Shown here in pieces: positions 25,452 to 33,359 of a DNA stretch of 64,000 bases. A program made the translations under genes and the position numbers. Positions within the stretch are counted from its first letter, which is position 1, and the number at the start of each line of letters is the position of its first letter. The stretch is from Janibacter terrae NBRC 107853 (lineage in GTDB: Bacteria > Actinomycetota > Actinomycetes > Actinomycetales > Dermatophilaceae), in the NCBI RefSeq assembly GCF_001591405.1, contig NZ_BCUV01000005.1:25092-89091 (forward strand), given 5' to 3'. Below the pieces are notes generated by a model. It did no database searches, had not been told where the DNA came from, and worked only from the letters and a program-made list of their open reading frames with translations.

Positions 25452-28217
25452 ATGTCCACGCCCGCTCCCGAGCTCACCGCCTTCACCGCCTCGCAGGACT
25501 TCGACCTCGACCCCTTCCAGATCGAGGCCTGCGCCGCGGTCGAGGCCGGGCACGGGGTCCTCGTCGCGGCGCCGACCGGTGCCGGCAAGACGATCGTGGG
25601 CGAGTTCGCCGTGCACCTGGCCCTGCAACGCTGCCAGAAGGCCTTCTACACCACCCCGATCAAGGCCCTGAGCAACCAGAAGTACCACGAGCTCGTCGCC
25701 ACCCACGGCGCCGACGACGTCGGTCTGCTGACGGGCGACATCTCCGTCAACGGCGAGGCGCCGGTCGTCGTCATGACGACCGAGGTCCTGCGCAACATGA
25801 TCTACGCGGGCTCCTCGACGCTCGACACCCTCGCCTTCGTCGTCATGGACGAGGTGCACTACCTCGCGGACCGGTTCCGCGGAGCGGTGTGGGAGGAGGT
25901 CATCATCCACCTGCCGCGCTCGGTCCAGGTCGTCTCGCTCTCGGCGACCGTGAGCAACGCCGAGGAGTTCGGTGCCTGGTTGGCCGAGGTGCGCGGCGGG
26001 ACCGAGGTGATCGTCTCGGAGGTCCGCCCCGTGCCGCTGTGGCAGCACATGCAGGTCGGCCGCGATGTCCACGACCTCTTCGTCGACGACGGCCGGCACG
26101 ACGACTCGCCGGCCAAGGTCAACCCGCAGCTGCTCGACGCCATCCGGGCGCGCACCCGCGGCCTCGGGGACGAAGGGGACTTCCGCGGCGGTGGTCGAGG
26201 GGGCCGGGACCGCCGTGGTCGTGGCCGACCCGGTCCGCGCGGAGGAGGCGGTCAGGGGTCACGCGGCGGGGGATCCCGCTTCGGCGGCGCGGCCTCGCGC
26301 ACCGAGGTCATCCAGGGGCTCGACCGCGACGGTCTGCTCCCGGCGATCACCTTCATCTTCAGCCGCGCGGGGTGCGACGGCGCCGTCGGCCAGATGCTCG
26401 CCGGCGGGGTGCGACTCATCCCCGAGCGCGACGGCGAGCGCAACCGCCGCACGGTCGAGGAGCGCGCCGCGGTGCTCGAGGGCGAGGACCTGGACGTGCT
26501 GGGGTACCACCAGTTCGTCGAGGGCATCTCCCGCGGCTTCGCGGCCCACCACGCGGGCATGCTCCCGCTCTTCCGCGAGATCGTGGAGGAGCTGTTCACC
26601 ACCGGGCGCATCCGCGCGGTCTTCGCGACGGAGACGCTCGCGCTGGGCATCAACATGCCCGCGCGCACCGTCGTGCTCGAGAAGCTGGTGAAGTTCAACG
26701 GCGAGTCCCACGTGGAGATCACCCCCGCGGAGTACACCCAGCTCACCGGTCGCGCCGGCCGGCGCGGCATCGACGTCGAGGGCCACGCGCTCGTCGTGTG
26801 GTCGCGCGGGATGGACCCGATGGCGGTGGCGGGCCTGGCGCAGACCCGGACCTACCCCCTTCGCTCCAGCTTCCGGCCCACGTACAACATGGCGGTCAAC
26901 CTCGTCGCCCAGGTCGGGCGCCAGACGGCACGCGAGGTGCTCGAGACCTCCTTCGCGCAGTTCCAGGCCGACCGCTCGGTCGTCGGGCTCGCCGCGCAGG
27001 TGCGTGAGCAGCAGGAGTCGCTCGAGGCCTACGCCGAGGCGATGCATTGCCACGTCGGGGACTTCCGTGAGTACGCGGCGATCCGCCGGCGCATCACCGA
27101 CCTCGAGAAGGAGGGCGCCCGCGCGCGCGGCGCCAACCGGCGCGCCGAGATCGCAGTCTCCCTCGAGGCCCTCAAGGTCGGTGACATCGTGCGCATCGGC
27201 GGTCGCAAGTCCGGCATCGCGCTCGTCATCGCCCCGCCGCGCTCGCACAAGGGGGAGCAGTCGGCGCCCACCGTGCTCACCGAGCACAAGCAGGTGCGGC
27301 GGCTCACCGTCGCCGACCTCGACCGGGTGGTGACCCCCTTCGGTCGGCTGGCGGTGCCCAAGAGCTTCAACCCGAGGTCCGCCAAGCAGCGCGCCGACCT
27401 CGCGGCGACGCTGCGCATCAAGGCGCCGCACGAGGACGCGCCGAGCGTGCAGCGGCACGCGGCCGAGAGCGCCCGGAGCGAGGACGAGCGCCTCACCGAG
27501 CTGCGCCGTGAGCTCAAGGCCCACCCGTGCCACCAGTGCCCGGAGCGCGAGGACCATGCCCGCTGGGCCGCCCGGTGGTGGAAGCTCAAGCGGGAGAGCT
27601 CCGCCCTGCAGCGCAAGGTCGAGCAGCGGACCAACTCGGTGGCGCAGACCTTCGAGCGGATCTGCGCGGTGCTCGTCCAGCTGGGCTACCTCGGCGAGGA
27701 CGGCGAGAGCGTGACCGACCTCGGCAGCCGGCTGCGGCGCCTCTACACGGAGAAGGACCTGCTCGCCGCCGAGTGCCTGCGCGGCGGCGCGTGGAAGCGC
27801 CTCGACCCCGCCGAGCTCGCCGCGGTCGTCTCGATGCTCGTCCACGAGCCCCGGCGCGACGAGCACGACCCGTTCCCGCGGATGCCCACGGACAACGTCT
27901 CGGACGCATGGCAGGACATGGTCCGCCGGTGGAGCGAGCTGGAGGACCTCGAGGGCGCGAACGCGCTGCAGCAGACCGGCGAGCCCGACGGGGGACTGGC
28001 CTGGGCCGTGCACCGCTGGGCGAGCGGTCGGCGCCTCGACGAGGTGCTCTCGGGTTCGGACCTCACCGCCGGCGACTTCGTGCGCCGGTGCAAGCAGGTC
28101 GTCGACCTGCTCGACCAGGTCGGTGACGCCGCCCCCGAGCCGCACCTGCGCGGCGTCGCCCGCACCGCGGTCGACAAGGTGATGCGGGGCGTCGTCGCGG
28201 CCGACCGGCTGGACTGA
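25452..28217 (+). CDS. helY: Ski2/Mtr4-like superfamily 2 RNA helicase HelY with RGG tract
   Basis: 921 residues. Walker A APTGAGKT is at 40-47, DEVH box at 133-136, SAT motif near 164, and motif VI QLTGRAGRRGID near 425. The C-terminal half has the DSHCT-type helical domain, with cysteines CHQC in between. Likely an ATP-dependent RNA helicase in RNA turnover. Between the two RecA lobes (about 243-283) it carries a Gly/Arg-rich insertion with repeated RGG and RGR, unusual for the family and resembling eukaryotic RNA-binding RGG boxes. Confidence 0.93.
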   Translation: MSTPAPELTAFTASQDFDLDPFQIEACAAVEAGHGVLVAAPTGAGKTIVGEFAVHLALQRCQKAFYTTPIKALSNQKYHELVATHGADDVGLLTGDISVNGEAPVVVMTTEVLRNMIYAGSSTLDTLAFVVMDEVHYLADRFRGAVWEEVIIHLPRSVQVVSLSATVSNAEEFGAWLAEVRGGTEVIVSEVRPVPLWQHMQVGRDVHDLFVDDGRHDDSPAKVNPQLLDAIRARTRGLGDEGDFRGGGRGGRDRRGRGRPGPRGGGGQGSRGGGSRFGGAASRTEVIQGLDRDGLLPAITFIFSRAGCDGAVGQMLAGGVRLIPERDGERNRRTVEERAAVLEGEDLDVLGYHQFVEGISRGFAAHHAGMLPLFREIVEELFTTGRIRAVFATETLALGINMPARTVVLEKLVKFNGESHVEITPAEYTQLTGRAGRRGIDVEGHALVVWSRGMDPMAVAGLAQTRTYPLRSSFRPTYNMAVNLVAQVGRQTAREVLETSFAQFQADRSVVGLAAQVREQQESLEAYAEAMHCHVGDFREYAAIRRRITDLEKEGARARGANRRAEIAVSLEALKVGDIVRIGGRKSGIALVIAPPRSHKGEQSAPTVLTEHKQVRRLTVADLDRVVTPFGRLAVPKSFNPRSAKQRADLAATLRIKAPHEDAPSVQRHAAESARSEDERLTELRRELKAHPCHQCPEREDHARWAARWWKLKRESSALQRKVEQRTNSVAQTFERICAVLVQLGYLGEDGESVTDLGSRLRRLYTEKDLLAAECLRGGAWKRLDPAELAAVVSMLVHEPRRDEHDPFPRMPTDNVSDAWQDMVRRWSELEDLEGANALQQTGEPDGGLAWAVHRWASGRRLDEVLSGSDLTAGDFVRRCKQVVDLLDQVGDAAPEPHLRGVARTAVDKVMRGVVAADRLD

Positions 28218-28232
28218 CCCCCCCTTCGCCCA

Positions 28233-28296
28233 ACCTGAACCCGCATTGCCCTAGGGGAATGCAGACCTGAACCCGCATTGCCCTAGGGGAATGCAG
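28233..28296. repeat. Tandem 32-bp repeat with palindromic core, copies 4 and 5
   Basis: Two exact 32-bp units (28233-28264 and 28265-28296). Each opens ACCTGAACCC and contains GCATTGCCCTAGGGGAATGC (28243-28262 and 28275-28294). The opening decamer differs by one base from the flank of the copy at 20155. Lies between the convergent helY and exonuclease genes, downstream of both. Confidence 0.92.
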
Positions 28297-28311
28297 AGTC
28301 AGGGGCTCGGG

Positions 28312-29256
28312 TCAGGGGGCGACGGAGCGAAGGGCGGTGCCCACCCGGTCGAAGGGTCCGGTGAGGTCGTGCTCGATGGCCATCCGGCTCATCGCGACCG
28401 GGTCGACGATGTCCGGCGGCAGGTGCAGGTCGAGGTCCCCGACCGGCACGTCGTGCGCGACCCGGACGACGAGCGGGGCCACGTCGAGGTAGGCGGTGGC
28501 CTCCTCGAGGCGGGCGCGGCGGGCGCCCTTGATCCCGGGGTGGCCCGAGTCGACCGCGGCGCGGATGCCGGCGAGCGAGCCGTACTCCGCGATGAGTGCG
28601 GCGGCGGTCTTCTCACCGATGCCCTTGACGCCCGGCAGTCCGTCGCTGGTGTCGCCGCGCAGCGCCGCCATGTCGACGTACGCGTCGCCGCTGTCGACCC
28701 CGTACCTGGCGGCGAGGAAGGCCTGGTCGACGACATCGGGGTCGCGCACGCCACCGCGCGCCGTGTACAGGACCCGGGTGGAGGAGGCGTCGTCGACGAG
28801 CTGGAAGAGGTCCCGGTCGCCGGTGACGACGTCGACCGGCATGACCCCCCGGTGCGCCATGGCCAGGGTCCCGATGACGTCGTCGGCCTCGTAGTGGGCC
28901 GCCCCGATGCGCGGGATGCCGATGGCGGCGAGCGCCTCGACGATGAGCGGCACCTGGGGGAGCAGCTCGTCGGGCACGTCCTCGCCCTCGGTCGGGTCCT
29001 CGGCGACACGGTGGGCCTTGTACGTCGGGATCGCGTCCACCCGCCACTGCGGGCGCCAGTCGTCGTCCCAGCAGGCGACGAGGTGGGTCGGCCGGTACCG
29101 CGTGACGAGCGTGGCGAGCATGTCGAGGAAGCCCGCGACGGCATTGGTGGGCAGCCCGGATGGACCACCGCTGCGGGCCGGCACCCCGTAGAAGGCACGG
29201 AAGTACAGCGAGGCGCTGTCGAGCAGCAGGAGCCGGGAGGACGCCGAGTCGGACAT
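28312..29256 (-). CDS. 5'-3' exonuclease (PolA N-domain-like FEN)
   Basis: 314 residues. Stand-alone homologue of the 5' nuclease domain of DNA polymerase I. LLLLDSASLYFRAFYG at the start gives metal ligand Asp, YEADDVIGTLA and VVTGDRDLFQLVD the next ligands, and LRGDTSDGLPGVKGIGEKTAAALI the helix-hairpin-helix with Asp pair. Would remove RNA primers or flaps. ATG chosen because a TAAGGT box is 7 nt upstream and upstream codons are not conserved. Divergent from the Lrp gene. Confidence 0.94.
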   Translation of the reverse strand: MSDSASSRLLLLDSASLYFRAFYGVPARSGGPSGLPTNAVAGFLDMLATLVTRYRPTHLVACWDDDWRPQWRVDAIPTYKAHRVAEDPTEGEDVPDELLPQVPLIVEALAAIGIPRIGAAHYEADDVIGTLAMAHRGVMPVDVVTGDRDLFQLVDDASSTRVLYTARGGVRDPDVVDQAFLAARYGVDSGDAYVDMAALRGDTSDGLPGVKGIGEKTAAALIAEYGSLAGIRAAVDSGHPGIKGARRARLEEATAYLDVAPLVVRVAHDVPVGDLDLHLPPDIVDPVAMSRMAIEHDLTGPFDRVGTALRSVAP

Positions 29257-29263
29257 GGGCCCG

Positions 29264-29269
29264 ACCTTA
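29264..29269 (-). promoter_or_regulatory. -10 box for leaderless exonuclease gene
   Basis: TAAGGT on the minus strand, 7 nt before ATG 29256. Confidence 0.55.
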
Positions 29270-29282
29270 CGGGTCGCTCGCC

Positions 29283-29288
29283 TATGGT
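29283..29288 (+). promoter_or_regulatory. -10 box for leaderless lrp-type gene
   Basis: TATGGT, 6 nt before ATG 29295; 13 bp from the divergent box of the exonuclease gene. Confidence 0.55.
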
Positions 29289-29294
29289 TCACCC

Positions 29295-29717
29295 ATGGAA
29301 CCGGCGGACCGACGGATCATCGACCTCCTGCGCGCCGACGGTCGCATGAGCTACACGGACCTGGGCAAGGCCATCGGCCTGTCCACCTCGGCGGTGCACC
29401 AGCGGGTGCGACGGCTCGAGGAGCGCGGGATCATCACCGGCTACGCCGCCGTCGTCGACACCTCCGCGCTCGGGACCCCGCTCACGGCCTTCGTCGCGGT
29501 GGCACCGCTCGACCCGCGCGACCCGGACGACATCCCTGAGCGCCTGCGCGACATCGAGGAGATCGACGCGTGCTACTCGGTCGCGGGGGACACCAACTAC
29601 CTCCTGCGCGTGCGCGTCGGGACCCCGCAGGACCTCGAGGAGCTGCTCGCCCGGGTGCGCACCCGGGCCGGTGTCTCCACGCGCACGACGATCGTCCTCA
29701 CCACCCCGTGGGAGTGA
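29295..29717 (+). CDS. Lrp/AsnC family transcriptional regulator
   Basis: 140 residues. N-terminal winged HTH (RRIIDLLRADGRMSYTDLGKAIGLSTSAVHQRVRRLEERGII) followed by the RAM effector domain (TAFVAVAPLDPRDPDDIPERL, CYSVAGDTNYLLRVRV). A feast/famine regulator, probably responding to an amino acid and binding its own promoter. The stop overlaps the lnt start, so it is cotranscribed with lnt and ppm. Confidence 0.95.
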   Translation: MEPADRRIIDLLRADGRMSYTDLGKAIGLSTSAVHQRVRRLEERGIITGYAAVVDTSALGTPLTAFVAVAPLDPRDPDDIPERLRDIEEIDACYSVAGDTNYLLRVRVGTPQDLEELLARVRTRAGVSTRTTIVLTTPWE

Positions 29718-31279
29718 CGGTGCAGCTCGTCGGGCGTCTGGTGCTGGCGCTCCTCGGTGGCCTGGCCCTCTGGCTCGCCTTCCCCGACCACGACCTCGCC
29801 CACCTCGCGATCGTCGGCGTGGCCCTCGTCGGCATCGCGATGTGGGACGTGCGTCCCCGGGTCGGCTTCCTGCTCGGGCTCGTCGCCGGTCTGGCCTGCT
29901 TCGTGCCGACGCTCAGCTGGTCGGGGATCTTCGTCGGTCGGTTCCCGTGGTTCGCGCTCGCGACCTTCGAGGCGCTCTACGTCGCCGTCATGGGTGCCCT
30001 CCTCGTCGCGCTCCAGCGACCACTCCTGCGCGCCGGCCACCCGTTGCCCGCCGCCCTGCTCATCCCCGTCATGTGGGTCCTGCAGGAGTGGACCCGCGGG
30101 AGCCTGCCGTACGGCGGCTTCCCGTGGGCCCGCATCGCCTTCACCCAGGCGGAGACCCCCTTCGCCCGCTGGGCCGCGGTCGGTGGGGCGCCACTCATCA
30201 CCCTCGCCGTCGCCGTCGTCGCGGTCCCGCTCGTGCTGGTCGTCGTGACGCGGCGCCCCCCCGTCGTCGCCCTCGCCCTGGCGGTGGTCGCGGTCGTCGG
30301 CACCGCGCTCGTCCCCGTGCCGACGAGCGGTGACTCGACGGCCCGGGTCGGCCTCGTGCAGGGCAACGTGCCGCGCGCCGGCCTCGACTTCAACGCGGAG
30401 CGGCGCCAGGTGCTCGACAACCACGTCGCGGGGACCGAGCGCCTGGCGAGCCGCGAGGGCGACCTCGACCTGGTCGTCTGGCCGGAGAACTCCTCCGACA
30501 TCGACCCTCTGCGCAACACCGACGCCCGTCGCCAGGTGCAGCGCGCCCTCGACGCCGTCGACACCCCGATCATCGTCGGAGCGATCCTCGACGAGCCCGC
30601 CCCGGCCGTCTCCAACGCCTCGCTGTACTACCGGCCCGGCGGCGGAGAGCCCGAGCGCTACGTCAAGCAGCACCCCGTGCCCTTCGCCGAGTACGTGCCG
30701 CACCGCGACTTCTACCGCCTCTTCAGCGACAAGGTCGACCTCGTGCGCGTCGGCTTCGCCAAGGGCGAGCACAATGCCGCCTTCTCCGTGGAGGGCGGGG
30801 ACGGGACCTTCTCCGCCGTCCCGACGATCTGCTTCGAGGTGGCCTACGACGGCCTGATGCGCTCGGCCGTCAAGGACGCGGAGGCGAAGGGGGACCCCAG
30901 CCTGCTCGTCGTGCAGACCAACAACGCGACCTTCGGCTACACGGCCGAGTCGACGCAGCAGTACGCGATCTCGCGGATCCGGGCCATCGAGCACGGGCGC
31001 AGCGTCGCGCACGTCTCGACCGTGGGCGTCTCGGGGTTCATCAACCCCGACGGCTCCAGCAGCCCGGTCACCGGGCTCTTCACCGCCGCCCAGCCCGTCG
31101 AGGACGTCGTCCTGCGCAGCGGGCTGACGCTCTCCGACCGTCTCGGGCCGTGGGTCGAGATCGGCTGCGCGCTCGTCCTCCTCCTCGCCGTGGGCTGGCG
31201 GGTCCGCCGAGGGGCGACGGGTAGGGTCGGAGGCCAGCCCACGTCCCACCCGACCGAGGAAGTCACCACAGGTGCCTGA
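29714..31279 (+). CDS. lnt: Apolipoprotein N-acyltransferase
   Basis: 521 residues. Seven or so membrane helices in the first 210 residues, then a nitrilase-fold periplasmic domain. Catalytic triad: Glu in VVWPENSSD (about 258), Lys in YVKQHPVPFAEY (about 317), Cys in TICFEVAYDG (about 372). Adds the third acyl chain to lipoproteins such as the FKBP lipoprotein here. GTG start overlaps the lrp stop; a second GTG 6 nt later is possible. In M. tuberculosis this enzyme is fused to Ppm1; here the two are separate overlapping genes. Confidence 0.95.
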   Translation: MTVQLVGRLVLALLGGLALWLAFPDHDLAHLAIVGVALVGIAMWDVRPRVGFLLGLVAGLACFVPTLSWSGIFVGRFPWFALATFEALYVAVMGALLVALQRPLLRAGHPLPAALLIPVMWVLQEWTRGSLPYGGFPWARIAFTQAETPFARWAAVGGAPLITLAVAVVAVPLVLVVVTRRPPVVALALAVVAVVGTALVPVPTSGDSTARVGLVQGNVPRAGLDFNAERRQVLDNHVAGTERLASREGDLDLVVWPENSSDIDPLRNTDARRQVQRALDAVDTPIIVGAILDEPAPAVSNASLYYRPGGGEPERYVKQHPVPFAEYVPHRDFYRLFSDKVDLVRVGFAKGEHNAAFSVEGGDGTFSAVPTICFEVAYDGLMRSAVKDAEAKGDPSLLVVQTNNATFGYTAESTQQYAISRIRAIEHGRSVAHVSTVGVSGFINPDGSSSPVTGLFTAAQPVEDVVLRSGLTLSDRLGPWVEIGCALVLLLAVGWRVRRGATGRVGGQPTSHPTEEVTTGA

Positions 31280-32060
31280 GACCAGCAGCGCCCAGCGCCC
31301 GCCCATCGAGCGGGTCGCCGTGCTCATCCCCACCTACAACGAGCGGGAGAACCTCCCGCCCATCGTCGCGCGCGTGCGGGCCAGCGTCCCGGGCGCCGAC
31401 GTCGTCGTCCTCGACGACAACTCGCCCGACGGCACCGGGCAGGTCGCCGACGAGCTGGCCGCCCACGACGACCACGTCACGGTCCTGCACCGTGAGGGCA
31501 AGGAGGGTCTCGGCGCCGCCTACCTCGCCGGGTTCTCGTGGGCACTCGCCCAGGGTTACGACGCCGTCGTCGAGATGGACGCCGACGGCTCGCACCGGCC
31601 GGAGCACCTGCCCACGATGCTCGAGGCCGCTGCCGATGCCGACCTCGTCATCGGGTCGCGCTACGTGCGCGGCGGCAAGATCGTCAACTGGCCGGTGGAC
31701 CGCAAGGCGATCAGCATGGCCGGCAACCTCTACATCAAGGCCATCCTCGGCATGCCGGTCAACGACGCGACCGCGGGCTACCGGGTCTACCGCGCGGAGA
31801 CGCTGCGCACCATCGGGCTCGACCAGGTGCAGAGCGCCGGCTACGTCTTCCAGACCGACCTGACCGTGCGCACCGTGCGCGCCGGACTGAAGGTCGTCGA
31901 GGTGCCGATCACCTTCGTCGAGCGCGAGATCGGCGAGTCCAAGATGGACGGTGACGTCGTGCGCGAGTCGATGCTGCGGATCAGCCGCTGGGGCCTGGCG
32001 CACCGCAGGTCCCAGGTGCGCGGCCTCCTCGACCGAGAGCCCACGTGGCACCGCCTCTGA
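31272..32060 (+). CDS. Polyprenol-phosphate mannosyltransferase (Ppm1/Dpm1-like)
   Basis: 262 residues. GT2 fold: VLIPTYNERENLPPIV, DDNSPDGTG, and the metal motif EMDADGSHRPEHL near 95-107. Transfers mannose from GDP-mannose to polyprenyl phosphate, feeding lipoglycan and protein mannosylation. No membrane domain of its own; overlap of 8 nt with lnt suggests coupled synthesis and, as in mycobacteria, contact with Lnt. Confidence 0.95.
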   Translation: MPETSSAQRPPIERVAVLIPTYNERENLPPIVARVRASVPGADVVVLDDNSPDGTGQVADELAAHDDHVTVLHREGKEGLGAAYLAGFSWALAQGYDAVVEMDADGSHRPEHLPTMLEAAADADLVIGSRYVRGGKIVNWPVDRKAISMAGNLYIKAILGMPVNDATAGYRVYRAETLRTIGLDQVQSAGYVFQTDLTVRTVRAGLKVVEVPITFVEREIGESKMDGDVVRESMLRISRWGLAHRRSQVRGLLDREPTWHRL

Positions 32061-32554
32061 GTCCCGGTCGCACCCCGCGACGCCGCCGGCGCGTCGCGCT
32101 GGTCCCGCTCGCGCTCGTGCTCTGGCTGGTCCTCGAGGTGGTCGTGCTCGCCCTCGTCGCCCGCTGGGTCGGCGTCCTGTGGACCGTGCTCGCCGTCGTC
32201 GGGCTGTCCGCGCTCGGCGCCTGGCTGCTGCGGCGCGAGGGTCGGCGCACGTGGACCGCGCTGCGCTCGGCGCTGCGCACCGGTCAGATGCCCAGCCGCG
32301 AGATCGCCGACACGATCCTCGTCTGGGTCGGGGGAGCGTTGCTCACCCTGCCCGGCTTCGTCTCTGGCGTCATCGGACTGGTCTTCGTCCTGCCCTTCAC
32401 GCGACCGGTAGCGCGTATCGGCCTCGAGACGATCGTGGCCCGCCGGCTGCTCGCCGCTGGCCTGTCGGTCGCTCCCGGCGAGGCCCGGGTGCGGCGCACC
32501 CGCGACCGCGACGTCGAGGGCGACGTCGTCGAGGGCGAGATCGTCGACGAGTAG
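32045..32554 (+). CDS. FxsA family membrane protein
   Basis: 169 residues. A basic N-terminus is followed by membrane segments (LVPLALVLWLVLEVVVLALVA, VLWTVLAVVGLSALGAWLL, LLTLPGFVSGVIGLVFVLP). The LLTLPGFVSGVIG block is diagnostic for FxsA, first known from suppression of phage T7 exclusion when overexpressed; native role unclear. GTG start, 16-nt overlap with ppm. The last 30 residues are charged. Confidence 0.9.
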   Translation: MAPPLSPGRTPRRRRRVALVPLALVLWLVLEVVVLALVARWVGVLWTVLAVVGLSALGAWLLRREGRRTWTALRSALRTGQMPSREIADTILVWVGGALLTLPGFVSGVIGLVFVLPFTRPVARIGLETIVARRLLAAGLSVAPGEARVRRTRDRDVEGDVVEGEIVDE

Positions 32555-32590
32555 CCCTTCGAGACGGTTGCTGCGCAACCTCCTCAGGGA

Positions 32591-32680
32591 GCGGAACTCA
32601 CGTAGCGGAACTCACCGACGGAACTCACCGGGCGGACTCACCGACGGAACTCACCGGGCGGACTCACCGGCGGAGCTCAG
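32591..32680. repeat. Tandem repeat of about 13 bp, CGGAACTCACCG-type
   Basis: About seven imperfect units of (G)CGGAACTCAC plus a 2-3 nt linker, the middle ones alternating CGGAACTCAC and GCGGACTCAC so that a 26-bp higher-order unit is seen twice. Non-coding, between fxsA and the rbpA terminator. Confidence 0.8.
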
Positions 32681-32692
32681 GGAGCGGGCATG

Positions 32693-32735
32693 ACGAAGGG
32701 GGGCGCCCACCGGATCGGTGGGCGCCCCCCTTCGT
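32693..32735. terminator. Strong bidirectional terminator, fxsA / rbpA
   Basis: Perfect 20-bp inverted repeat (32693-32712 with 32716-32735), loop of 3 nt. The outer part of the stem is ACGAAGGGGGG, an inverted pair of the over-represented motif. Confidence 0.85.
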
Positions 32736-32745
32736 ACGTGCTGGG

Positions 32746-33102
32746 TCAGGCGCTGCGCTTGCGCGGCTTCTCGCCACGCTTGGCGCGCAGGAGCGCCAGA
32801 CGCTCCTCGAGGAGCTCCTCGAGCTCGGGGATCGAGCGGCGCTCGAGCAGCATGTCCCAGTGGGTGCGGACGTGCTTGACGGGCTTGAGCTCCGGCTCGG
32901 GACCGTCGAGGAGCTTGCCCAGCTTGCCGCAGCGGCACTCCCAGGTGCCCGGGATGTCGGCCTCGACGGAGAAGGGCAGCTCGGTGCGGTGGCCGTCGTC
33001 ACACACGTAGGTGGTGATCTGACGGTCGCTCGGGACGACGTTGTCCGTCGTCTCCATGCTGAAGCTGACCATGCGCGTTCCGCGCAGCGTGCGCTCTGCC
33101 AT
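32746..33102 (-). CDS. rbpA: RNA polymerase-binding protein RbpA
   Basis: 118 residues. Binds the RNA polymerase beta subunit and sigma factor and stabilises open complexes. Zinc ribbon ligands: Cys and His in YVCDDGHRTELPF and the two Cys in WECRCG (about 32-58). The C-terminal sigma-interaction helix HVRTHWDMLLERRSIPELEELL is intact and followed by a basic tail. SD AGGAG before ATG. A sigR/sigH-type promoter lies upstream. Confidence 0.95.
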   Translation of the reverse strand: MAERTLRGTRMVSFSMETTDNVVPSDRQITTYVCDDGHRTELPFSVEADIPGTWECRCGKLGKLLDGPEPELKPVKHVRTHWDMLLERRSIPELEELLEERLALLRAKRGEKPRKRSA

Positions 33103-33165
33103 GTTGCGAGTCTCCTGGTGTCCGTCGGTGCCACGCCCCTGCGCGTGGTCCCGTCTGCGTGCTTC

Positions 33166-33191
33166 AACGCACGGCGTGCGTTGGATGTTCC
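33166..33191 (-). promoter_or_regulatory. SigR/SigH-type promoter of rbpA
   Basis: On the minus strand GGAAC (33191-33187), a 17-nt spacer, then CGTT (33169-33166), the consensus of thiol-oxidative-stress ECF sigma factors. Predicted leader about 55 nt. A 7-bp inverted repeat AACGCAC / GTGCGTT (33166-33182) covers the -10 and spacer and may be an operator or transcript hairpin. The rest of the 257-bp gap 33103-33359 holds only this, a short CTGCTC/GAGCAG repeat near 33211-33233 and the MFS -10. Confidence 0.6.
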
Positions 33192-33347
33192 TCGACCCTG
33201 CTGCTCACTCCGTTGCGGAGCAGGGGGCCCGCCGGCCAGCACCCGTCGAAGGGCCAGCTCCCTCCGCCCTCGCGGGGCGGGATGTGGGGCGACCCCACAG
33301 GATAGCGCGGTCGGCCGTGTCGCGCACATCGGCGGGGGATCGCCAGA

Positions 33348-33353
33348 TAGCCT
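33348..33353 (+). promoter_or_regulatory. -10 box for leaderless MFS gene
   Basis: TAGCCT, 6 nt before GTG 33360. Confidence 0.55.
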
Positions 33354-33359
33354 CGCCTC

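Noticed and set aside
28233..28296. CRISPR array
   Set aside because: Two directly abutting 32-bp units with no spacers and no cas genes; it is a tandem duplication of the palindromic repeat.
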